A DNA stretch of 64,000 nt from Leucobacter sp. PH1c (GTDB taxonomy: Bacteria; Actinomycetota; Actinomycetes; Actinomycetales; Microbacteriaceae), in assembly GCF_000633415.1 (NCBI RefSeq), contig NZ_AYMV01000028.1, forward strand, positions 89,853-153,852. Direction: 5' to 3'. The position numbers and the translations under genes were made by a program. The notes below the pieces were generated by a model that was not told the DNA's origin, searched no databases, and worked only from the letters and a program-made list of their open reading frames with translations. Of this stretch, positions 8,124 through 15,151 are shown piece by piece; position 1 is the first letter of the stretch; every line of letters begins with the position of its first letter.

Positions 8124-9457
8124 GGGCACGGGGCTGGCCTCCCCCACAGGTCGGAACCGAAACTGCGCCGGATCTCGCGCGAGCGCTCGGCGTCAGCGAA
8201 GTCCCCGCGCAGCAGCGCGGCGATGAGCGCTGCGATCGGTTCGGCGTGCTCGAACCCCGCGCCGAGCCGCACGATCTCCTGGGTTCCGAGCCGGATCCCG
8301 CCGGCTTCCTCGCCCACGCTCTGGTGCGGCAGCCGGCACGCGCCGACGAAGACTCCGCCGGCCTCGAGTGCCCGCATCGCCCGGGCTCCTCCGCCCCAGG
8401 GGGCGGCGTCGACCACGACTTGGTGGGTCGCGGTGATCCCGCGATCCGCCCCGAGGAGCGTGAGCCCGTGCGCGTGGAGCCGCTCGCCCAGCGCCACGGC
8501 AAGTTCAATCGTGCGCTTCGCCCAGGCCGGCCGCTGTTCGACGGCCTCCGCGGTCGCGATCGCAAGCGGACCGAGCCGCGCCGGATCGTAGTTCGATGAG
8601 AGCACGGGCGCGAGTGCTTCGCCCATGCGCTCCGCCACTTCGGGCTCATTCGTCACCGCGGCCCCGCCCGCTGGCCCGGCCAGGGTCTTGTAGGTGGAGA
8701 AGGTGAGCAGATCCGCGCCCTCTGCGAGCGGGTTCGGGAACTCGCCCGCCGCGATCAGCCCCGCCACATGGGAAGCGTCGAAGATCAGCCGGGCTCCGAC
8801 GCGATCCGCGGCGTCGCGCAACGGCCCGATCCGTGTCGGGAACTGGATCACGCTCCCGCCGACGAGAATGATCCGCGGGCGCACATCGCGCACGAAGTCG
8901 ACGAGTTCCGCATCGAGGATCTCACCGCTTCGCGAGTCGACGGGGAGGAAGCTCCCCCGCAGGCCGCGGACTCCGGCGGTCCCGTCTGCAAGGTGACTGG
9001 TGTGGCTCCCCGCGCTCGGCGGCAAGGTCGCGATCGTGTCGCCGGGCGCGGCAAGGGCGGCGTATGCGGCGAGATTCGCGAGCGTTGCGGTGACGAATCG
9101 TCCGTCCGCGAATCGTCCGCCGAAGCCGTTCCGCAGCTGCTGCGCGACGATCACCTCGAGTTCCTCGATGGGACCGAGCGCGGGCTGGATCTTCTCTCCG
9201 GGCCAGCCGATCGCCGGGCGGGAGGCGAGATCCGCAGTGTGGGCGGCCCGCACGCGGGGAGACAGCACGTTGCTCCCCGCGTACAAGTTCAAGCCGCCCC
9301 CGCCGCTGAGCCGCAGCTGCGCGTCCTGTGCGGCCGTGACGGCGCCCGTCACCGCGTCCGCATCCGCCTCCGCGTGAGCGGCCACGAGTTCCGCAGCGCG
9401 CCGCTGCACGGGAGCTGTTCCCCAGGGGATCAAGGGGGTGTCGAGCAGTGCGCTCAC
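8120..9457 (-). CDS. Serine hydroxymethyltransferase-like PLP enzyme
   Basis: A 445-residue fold-type I PLP enzyme. Its central block resembles glycine hydroxymethyltransferase: DASHVAGLIAAGEFPNPLAEGADLL then TFSTYKTLAGPAGG in two stretches, with the PLP lysine at about residue 257 and the cofactor Asp at about 227. The usual GlyA cofactor block THKTLRGPRGG is altered to TYKTLAGPAGG, and overall similarity looks low, so this is probably not housekeeping GlyA. Possible activities are C-C bond cleavage of a beta-hydroxy amino acid or an alpha-methylserine-type transfer. The start is GTG 9457, with AGAGGAG just before it. Longer readings overlap the small membrane ORF. It is the last gene of the symporter operon. 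Confidence 0.8.
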   Translation of the reverse strand: MSALLDTPLIPWGTAPVQRRAAELVAAHAEADADAVTGAVTAAQDAQLRLSGGGGLNLYAGSNVLSPRVRAAHTADLASRPAIGWPGEKIQPALGPIEELEVIVAQQLRNGFGGRFADGRFVTATLANLAAYAALAAPGDTIATLPPSAGSHTSHLADGTAGVRGLRGSFLPVDSRSGEILDAELVDFVRDVRPRIILVGGSVIQFPTRIGPLRDAADRVGARLIFDASHVAGLIAAGEFPNPLAEGADLLTFSTYKTLAGPAGGAAVTNEPEVAERMGEALAPVLSSNYDPARLGPLAIATAEAVEQRPAWAKRTIELAVALGERLHAHGLTLLGADRGITATHQVVVDAAPWGGGARAMRALEAGGVFVGACRLPHQSVGEEAGGIRLGTQEIVRLGAGFEHAEPIAALIAALLRGDFADAERSREIRRSFGSDLWGRPAPCP

Positions 9458-9509
9458 AACGGTTCTCCTCTTCTTCTGAACAGGGGCGTGGCCGCCCGGT
9501 GCCGCGGGG

Positions 9510-9629
9510 CTACTCGCCGCGGAAGGCGTCACGCAGGTCGCGCAGAGTGGGCGGAAGGCCCATGGCGGTGACCGCGAGACCGACGACGATCGCGAGGATC
9601 ACGCCGCCGTAGAGGATGACTCCGTACAT
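9510..9629 (-). CDS. 39-residue single-helix protein, probable symporter accessory peptide
   Basis: A 39-codon ORF begins with ATG at 9629, 3 nt after the symporter stop, with AAGGATAA before it inside the symporter's end. It has a Tyr/Gly-rich start (MYGVILYGG), one hydrophobic helix (VILAIVVGLAVTAMG, about residues 9-23) and a charged tail (TLRDLRDAFRGE). Small one-helix partners are known next to some sodium symporters of the SSS and NSS families, so an accessory subunit role is inferred from position and topology. It ends 52 nt before the SHMT-like start. Confidence 0.75.
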   Translation of the reverse strand: MYGVILYGGVILAIVVGLAVTAMGLPPTLRDLRDAFRGE

Positions 9630-9632
9630 GAT

Positions 9633-11141
9633 TTATCCTTCCTTCGTTGCTGTCGCAGGCGCTGCGTCTCCCGCAGCGTCCGAGTCGTCGCTGACACCGC
9701 TCGTCTCATCCCACACGGTCTCGACCGCGGCGGTGTCGGGCGCGACGATGTCGAAGCCGCGTGGGGCCATCCCGGTCTTCGGCGTAAGCGCCACCACCAG
9801 GAAGAACACGATGAGGTTCGTCACGAGGCCGACGGCGAGGCCGAGGATGCCGAACGGCTCGCCGAGCGGGCCGTTCCAGAGCCAGGTCGACAGCAGGCCG
9901 GCCACCATGGCGATGGGGCCGGCGAGCCGGTGCCGCACGTCGAAGAGCACGCCGAGCAGCAGCGGCACGATGACCGTGGGAGCCCAGGTCGAGAAGTACA
10001 CCATCAGGATGTCGATGATGTTCGGGAACGAAAGGCCGACCACGAGGGCGATCACCCCGATCACGAGATTCATGACCCGCTGGAAACGGAGGCGCGTGTG
10101 ATCCTCGATCTTCCGCCGCCCGCCGAGAGTCCAGAGATCGCGCACCACAACGACCGTGGTCGAATTCAGGAATGAGGACGCGCTCGACATGATGATGGCA
10201 ATGAATCCAGCGACGAGCAGGCCGGTGAAGCCCGCAGGAATCACGCGGTTGATGAGCTCGGGCATGGCCGCGTCGGAGGGGATCGTGGGGTCGAGGGCCC
10301 GCGCGAGGATTCCGCCCGAGGAGGTCGTGAAGAGGAACACGATGCCGAAGATGCCCGCGTAGATGAACGCCTTGCGCACGGTCTTCGTGTTCGCTCCGGC
10401 GAAGGCGCGCTGGGAGTAGGGCTGGATAAGCGTCTCGCCGAAGACGAAGCCGATGAACAGGCTGATGAAGAACCCGATGGGCTTGTCGCCGGTGATCGTG
10501 AAGAACTCCGGCGGCACACTCGCGACGATCTCCGCGGGGGTGCCGACGCTGCGGATCGCGACCAGGATCGCGATGGGGATCGCGACGGCGAGCACGGCGA
10601 AGTGGATCACATCGGCTCGGACGTCGGACCAGAGCCCGCCCGCGGTCGAATAGACGATGACGATGAGCGTGAGCACGATCGCGCCGACCGTGAAGTCGAT
10701 TCCGGTGAACACCTCGAGGATGGTTCCGAGAGCGCGGATCTGCGCGCCGAGGATCGCTGCGCAGACCACCATCGAAATGAGTCCGGTGAAGACCCGGGCC
10801 ACCACGCCGTAGTGGTGCTCCATCACGTCCCCGACGGTTTCGGCGGCGTAGCGGCGCAGGCGCGGAGCGACCCAGATGCCGACCGCGATCGTCGCGAGCG
10901 GGAATCCGAGCAGCGCGAAGAAGTAGGTGTATCCCTCGCGGAACGTTGCCCCCGCGGCGCCGATGGCGAAGGACCCGCCGATGTAACTCGCCGCGAGCGT
11001 CGCGGTCACGATACCGACCGGAAGCGAAGACCCTGCGACGGCGAAGTCGCGGCCGGTCTTGACCTTCTTCAAGCCGGCGAGCCCGATGAGCACGATGATC
11101 ACCAGGTAGCAGGCCACGATGACCCAATCGATGACTGTCAT
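9633..11141 (-). CDS. Sodium:solute symporter, SSS family
   Basis: A 502-residue multispan transporter of the SSS family (PanF/PutP relatives), which drives uptake of an organic solute with sodium across the cytoplasmic membrane. About 13 hydrophobic segments are visible. The N-terminus (DWVIVACYLVIIVLIGLAG) and the GRDFAVAGSSLPVG block that follows match the conserved start of the family. The C-terminal tail is polar and acidic. The ATG at 11141 has GGGGAGA upstream and overlaps the stop of a 16-codon ORF. The substrate is not readable, but the neighbouring reductase, aldehyde dehydrogenase and SHMT-like enzyme suggest a hydroxy or amino acid that is broken down. Confidence 0.9.
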   Translation of the reverse strand: MTVIDWVIVACYLVIIVLIGLAGLKKVKTGRDFAVAGSSLPVGIVTATLAASYIGGSFAIGAAGATFREGYTYFFALLGFPLATIAVGIWVAPRLRRYAAETVGDVMEHHYGVVARVFTGLISMVVCAAILGAQIRALGTILEVFTGIDFTVGAIVLTLIVIVYSTAGGLWSDVRADVIHFAVLAVAIPIAILVAIRSVGTPAEIVASVPPEFFTITGDKPIGFFISLFIGFVFGETLIQPYSQRAFAGANTKTVRKAFIYAGIFGIVFLFTTSSGGILARALDPTIPSDAAMPELINRVIPAGFTGLLVAGFIAIIMSSASSFLNSTTVVVVRDLWTLGGRRKIEDHTRLRFQRVMNLVIGVIALVVGLSFPNIIDILMVYFSTWAPTVIVPLLLGVLFDVRHRLAGPIAMVAGLLSTWLWNGPLGEPFGILGLAVGLVTNLIVFFLVVALTPKTGMAPRGFDIVAPDTAAVETVWDETSGVSDDSDAAGDAAPATATKEG

Positions 11142-11188
11142 GATGAGATTCTCCCCGTCGAGTTCTCGGTGCGAATGTCTGCGAACAC
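11138..11188 (-). CDS. 16-codon leader ORF coupled to the symporter
   Basis: A very strong Shine-Dalgarno, AAGGAGG (minus strand, 11193-11199), precedes GTG 11188 by 4 nt. The ORF reads VFADIRTENSTGRISS and stops in TGA, which overlaps the symporter ATG (ATGA). This is the best ribosome binding site in the locus, yet it serves a 16-residue peptide. The arrangement suggests translational coupling or a leader peptide controlling symporter synthesis. An alternative is that the site is a chance remnant and ribosomes start at the symporter's own GGGGAGA. Confidence 0.5.
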   Translation of the reverse strand: MFADIRTENSTGRISS

Positions 11189-11220
11189 GTTTCCTCCTTG
11201 TAACGCCTGCATACCGTGGG

Positions 11221-11275
11221 CTGAGCAGCGCTGCTCAGTGCCGGTGGATCGGGCCCGTGGGGCCCGATCCACCGG
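11221..11275. repeat. Two adjacent perfect palindromes in the ALDH-symporter gap
   Basis: CTGAGCAGCGCTGCTCAG (11221-11238) is a perfect 18-bp palindrome. Two nt further, arms 11241-11256 and 11260-11275 form a perfect 16-bp stem with a GTG loop. They lie inside a same-strand gene series, so they may attenuate transcription into the symporter, protect the upstream mRNA from decay, or bind a regulator. Confidence 0.85.
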
Positions 11276-11307
11276 AGTGGCACGTGCGGGTGCAGCGTGC
11301 CGGGTGC

Positions 11308-12789
11308 CTACGCCGAGATGGCGATAGTGATGTTCTTCACGTTGGTGAAGCTCTCGAGCGCACCATCGACCGAGTATTCCCGACCGAGCCCGCTCTGCTT
11401 GTTCCCGCCGTACGACATTCCAGGCAGCTGCCCGCCGCCGCGGTTCACCTGGATCCACCCGGCCTCGAGCCGGTTGGCGGTGCGGAGCGCTGTCGAGACG
11501 TCGCGGGTGAACACGTAGCCGGCGAGACCGTAGTCGCTGTCGTTCGCCCACTCGATCACCTGCTCCTCGTCGGACCAGGGAATGACCACCAGCACGGGTC
11601 CGAAGACTTCCTCGCGGGTGACGGCCCAGTCCGCCTGAGCCCCGAGGATCACGGTCGGGGCCACGTAATACCCCTCCCGGTCGGCGGGGTTTGCCGTTCC
11701 GCCGGTGGCGAGCTCGCCGCCGGCTTCAACCGCTCCGGCGATGTAGGACAGGACGGTAGCGTGCTGGTGCGCGTTCACGATCGCGCCGATGTCCGAAGCC
11801 TCGTCGAGCGGATCGCCGACGCGCAGCTTCCCGAGGGCTTCGACGAGCTTCGGCACGAAGTCCTCGATGATGCTCTCGTGCACGTACAGCCGCGAGCCCG
11901 CCGTGCACGACTGCCCCTGACGGGTGAAGCGCATGGCATTGATGACGTGCTGCACGGTCTCGGCATCATTCGAGTCGGGGAACACGATCGCGGGCGACTT
12001 CCCACCCAGCTCGAGCGTCACGGGGGCGATCCGGTCTGCCGCGGCGGAGATGATGTCCTTGCCGACTCCGGTGGAGCCGGTGAAGGTGAGCTTGGCGACC
12101 CGTGGATGGCGGGCGAGCGCCGCGCCCGCAACGCTGCCGGAACCCGTCAGCACGTTGAGCACTCCCGGGGGCAGGATCTCGTTCGCCCACTCCGCGACGC
12201 GGAGCACGGCGAGCGGCGCGAGGTCCGCGGCCTTGAGGACGAGCGTGTTGCCCGTCATCAGGGCCATCGCGATCTTCAGCGAGGACAGCGTCACCGGAGC
12301 GTTCCAGGGCACGATCCCGCCCACCACCCCGATCGGTTCGCGCACCGTGTAGCTCAGCAGTCCGTCCCCAAACGGCAGAGTCTCACCCTTCTGCTGGGAG
12401 GCGACTTCGCCGTAGAAGCGGAAGATGTCTGCGCCCGAGGCGGCCTCACCTCGCGCCTGCGTGCGCAGCGCGTTGCCCGTCTCCGAGGCGATGAGGCGCG
12501 CGAGCTCCTCCTGCTGCTCAGCGATCCGGTCGCCGATCGCGAGCAGCATCCGGCCCCGATCGCGAGCGGGCAGGCGCCCCCACGTCGCGAACGCCGCCTG
12601 CGCCGCGCTCACCGCGGCGTCGACATCGCGCTCGTCGGAGGCGGGGACGAAGGCGAGAGTCTGCTTGCGACCCGGGTTCTCGACCGCGGTCCACGCGCCG
12701 CTCTGCGCCGCGCGCCACTCACCGCCGATCAGCTGCGGAACCTCGGGTGCGGTCGTGGTGTCCGCGTCGAGTGCGGTCCGAACAATCAT
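11308..12789 (-). CDS. NAD(P)-dependent aldehyde dehydrogenase
   Basis: A 493-residue enzyme of the ALDH superfamily that oxidises an aldehyde to the acid. The catalytic residues are all present: Asn163 in PWNAP, Glu260 in TLELGGKSP and nucleophile Cys295 in GQSCTAGSRL. The cofactor loop FTGSTGVGK is at about 236-244. It is not an acylating methylmalonate-semialdehyde dehydrogenase by its motifs, since Glu260 is retained. The ATG overlaps the stop of the upstream reductase gene by 4 bp. With that reductase it probably forms an alcohol-to-aldehyde-to-acid pair, but the substrate is unknown. Confidence 0.92.
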   Translation of the reverse strand: MIVRTALDADTTTAPEVPQLIGGEWRAAQSGAWTAVENPGRKQTLAFVPASDERDVDAAVSAAQAAFATWGRLPARDRGRMLLAIGDRIAEQQEELARLIASETGNALRTQARGEAASGADIFRFYGEVASQQKGETLPFGDGLLSYTVREPIGVVGGIVPWNAPVTLSSLKIAMALMTGNTLVLKAADLAPLAVLRVAEWANEILPPGVLNVLTGSGSVAGAALARHPRVAKLTFTGSTGVGKDIISAAADRIAPVTLELGGKSPAIVFPDSNDAETVQHVINAMRFTRQGQSCTAGSRLYVHESIIEDFVPKLVEALGKLRVGDPLDEASDIGAIVNAHQHATVLSYIAGAVEAGGELATGGTANPADREGYYVAPTVILGAQADWAVTREEVFGPVLVVIPWSDEEQVIEWANDSDYGLAGYVFTRDVSTALRTANRLEAGWIQVNRGGGQLPGMSYGGNKQSGLGREYSVDGALESFTNVKNITIAISA

Positions 12790-13697
12790 GCGATGCCTGC
12801 TTCCTTCGTCTGGAGTCGAGTGCCGGTGAAGTCCTCGTAGAACTCGACCACGCTGGTGAAGTCCTTCGCCCCACGACCGTCGCGATGACCGATGCGGAAG
12901 AGGTCGCCCACCACGTTCGAGACGGGGGTGGGCAATTCGGTGCGCGCCGCAGAGGTGAGGAAGAGCTTGATGTCCTTCAGCATGAAGTCGAGCGCGAACC
13001 CAGTGGGACGGTCCTCCGTGAAGAGCGTGCGGGGGAAGTAGCTCGACAGCACGTGGCTGTTCGCCGAGCTGGTCGAGAGGACCCGGGCGGCCGTATCGAG
13101 TTCCACGCCCGCCGCTACCGCCGCGCTCAGGCCTTCGCCGAGCGCGGCGATGTTGATCGCCGTGATGATGTTATTCGCGAGCTTGATCGCTTGGCCGCTC
13201 CCGGTCTCCCCCACCAGAAACACATTGCTCGCGTACGCCTCGATCACCGGGCGCGCGCGCTCGAACGCCTCGGCGTTCCCTCCCGCCATCACCGCAAGCG
13301 TTCCCGCTTCAGCCCCCTGCACTCCACCGCTCACCGGCGCATCGAGGTAGGTGACTCCTGCCTCCGCGGCACGCGCAGCGAGTTCGCGAGAAGTCTCGGG
13401 GTCGATCGTGCTGTGATCAATGATGATGGTGCCGGGACGCGCACCCTGCAGCACGCCGCGCTCACCCGCAACGACCGCGCGGACGATCGCGGGCGACGGC
13501 AGGCTCAGGAACACGATCTCCGCCTGCGCTGCTGCCTCCGCGGCGGACTCCGCGGCGGTCGCGCCCTGCGCGACGAGCGCCGCAACGGCTTCGGCGTTGA
13601 GGTCAGACACGGCCACGCCATGCCCCGCCGCGAGCAGGTGCGGAACCACCCGACTGCCGATATTTCCGAGGCCGATGAAGCCCAGCTGTCCTGCCAC
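12786..13697 (-). CDS. Beta-hydroxyacid dehydrogenase (3-hydroxyisobutyrate dehydrogenase family)
   Basis: A 303-residue NAD(P)-dependent oxidoreductase. The Rossmann motif GFIGLGNIG is at residues 6-14. The substrate motif DAPVSGGVQGAEAGTLAVMAGG is near 119-140. The catalytic lysine is Lys172 in GQAIKLANN. The family covers 3-hydroxyisobutyrate, tartronate-semialdehyde, sulfolactaldehyde and related reactions, and the sequence does not decide among them. The start is GTG 13697. It is the first gene of the minus-strand operon, facing the PucR-type regulator across a perfect 16-bp palindrome. Confidence 0.9.
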   Translation of the reverse strand: MAGQLGFIGLGNIGSRVVPHLLAAGHGVAVSDLNAEAVAALVAQGATAAESAAEAAAQAEIVFLSLPSPAIVRAVVAGERGVLQGARPGTIIIDHSTIDPETSRELAARAAEAGVTYLDAPVSGGVQGAEAGTLAVMAGGNAEAFERARPVIEAYASNVFLVGETGSGQAIKLANNIITAINIAALGEGLSAAVAAGVELDTAARVLSTSSANSHVLSSYFPRTLFTEDRPTGFALDFMLKDIKLFLTSAARTELPTPVSNVVGDLFRIGHRDGRGAKDFTSVVEFYEDFTGTRLQTKEAGIA

Positions 13698-13821
13698 GAT
13701 GTGCTCGCTTTCGTCATTGAAAATTGGGCCTGCAGAGTCCTGTCGCGGCCGTTCGCCTCTGAGATTAGGGAAGTTGCCGCGGCGAAACGCACGAGAAGTG
13801 TTGACGATTCACCACCGGAAG

Positions 13822-13837
13822 TTCGACAATTGTCGAA
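13822..13837. promoter_or_regulatory. Perfect 16-bp palindrome, candidate operator of the PucR-type regulator
   Basis: TTCGACAATTGTCGAA is a perfect palindrome. It lies in the 196-nt gap between the divergent reductase gene and regulator gene and is markedly more AT-rich than its surroundings. Its position suits joint control of both directions. Confidence 0.6.
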
Positions 13838-13893
13838 GCATGGGACGGGGTCCGCCTGTGCCCCACCACCTCCCCAACGAAAGGGCCTCAGCC

Positions 13894-15141
13894 GTGCAGC
13901 AGCGGGAACTGGACGAAGTCGTCTCCCTCGTATCCGAGAGCACCGGCAGAAACGTCTCGCTCGACGACGTCGCGGGTCGCGTCGTGGCGTACAGCACGAT
14001 CGTGCCGACCACGGATCGCGTGCGAATCGACGCCGTGCTCTCGAAGTCAGTGCCCTCCCACGCAAAGATCTGGGAATCGAAGCACGGCATCAGCACGCGC
14101 ACGCGGCCCTTTACCGTGCCAGGCGATCCCGAGAACGGCCTGCTGCCCCGGATCTGCATCCCGCTGCTCGTGCGCGGGGTGCGCGTCGGCTACCTCTGGG
14201 TGCAGGCGAACAGCGCCGAGGACGCGTTGGAGCCACTGCTCGCCGAGCTGGAGCAGCGGCACAGCGAGACGGAGCGGCTCGCCGAACGGGTACTCCTCGC
14301 ACTCGGCACGCCGAGCGGAATCGCCTCGGCGGCGAATCGGGACTTCCAGGATCTGGTGAGCGGGCAGGGCGACGTCGTCCATGAAGAGCTCGCCGAGCGC
14401 ATGCGCCCCGATCACGACACGCACCTGATCGTATTCTCGAGCGCCGCGGCGCAGAAGAACGCTGAGACCCTTCCCGCACTGGCCTACGCGCACGCGCTGC
14501 AGGATGCTGCCCGGGCCGTCCACGCGGCGGCCTCTCCGCTCGAAGGCCCGGAGGTCGTCGGTTTCAGCACCGATCAGCACGGCGTGTTCCTCATTCCGAA
14601 CCGGAGCCTCATCGAGCCGTTCGCCGAGCGACTGTCCATCGCCCTCGAGCTGCGCACCTCCGCGCGGCAGGAACGCGAGGTCGCCTACGGTGTGAGCGCG
14701 CCCATCAGCGAAGCCTCGGAGCTGCGCCCGGCCTACCGCCAGGCCGTCACGGCGCTCCAGGCGTCCGTCGTCGACCCCGCGCTCACCACGCACCGCTTCG
14801 ACCACGTGGGCATCTACCGGCTCCTCGCGCACGCGGTGACGGCGCATGTGCCCGAGCGGATCCAGCGCATCGCCAGCGCACCCGAGGGTGAGGAACGGCT
14901 GCGGATCTTGGAACGCGTCTACGACTCTCCCGGCACCATGCAGCGGGTCGCGGACGCACTGCACATGCACCGCACCAGCGTCTACAACCATCTCCAGCGC
15001 ATCGCCGCGATTATCGATGCGGATCCGCTGGACCCGCTCGTGCGGCTTGAGCTCCATGCGGGACTCAAACTCCGCCGCTGGCTCGACCGGCCCCGCTTCG
15101 AAGCCCCGCTCGGCACCCGCTCGGCACCCCAGGTGTTCTGA
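13894..15141 (+). CDS. PucR/CdaR-type transcriptional regulator
   Basis: A 415-residue regulator. The C-terminal helix-turn-helix GTMQRVADALHMHRTSVYNH (about 347-366), followed by a conserved amphipathic block ending LKLRRWL, is the PucR HTH. The N-terminal ~150 residues look like a sensory domain, beginning with a leucine-rich helix (ELDEVVSLVSES). I prefer GTG 13894 with AAAGG about 10 nt upstream. The in-frame ATG at 13840 would add an unconserved Pro-rich stretch and lies 3 nt from the palindromic operator. PucR-family proteins usually control catabolism of nitrogenous or hydroxylated small molecules, which fits the divergent operon. Confidence 0.85.
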   Translation: MQQRELDEVVSLVSESTGRNVSLDDVAGRVVAYSTIVPTTDRVRIDAVLSKSVPSHAKIWESKHGISTRTRPFTVPGDPENGLLPRICIPLLVRGVRVGYLWVQANSAEDALEPLLAELEQRHSETERLAERVLLALGTPSGIASAANRDFQDLVSGQGDVVHEELAERMRPDHDTHLIVFSSAAAQKNAETLPALAYAHALQDAARAVHAAASPLEGPEVVGFSTDQHGVFLIPNRSLIEPFAERLSIALELRTSARQEREVAYGVSAPISEASELRPAYRQAVTALQASVVDPALTTHRFDHVGIYRLLAHAVTAHVPERIQRIASAPEGEERLRILERVYDSPGTMQRVADALHMHRTSVYNHLQRIAAIIDADPLDPLVRLELHAGLKLRRWLDRPRFEAPLGTRSAPQVF

Positions 15142-15151
15142 GCTCCCTCCC

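Noticed and set aside
9458..9532. Longer N-terminus for the SHMT-like enzyme
   Set aside because: The added 25 residues are Ala/Pro-rich and overlap the small membrane ORF. AGAGGAG before GTG 9457 marks the real start.
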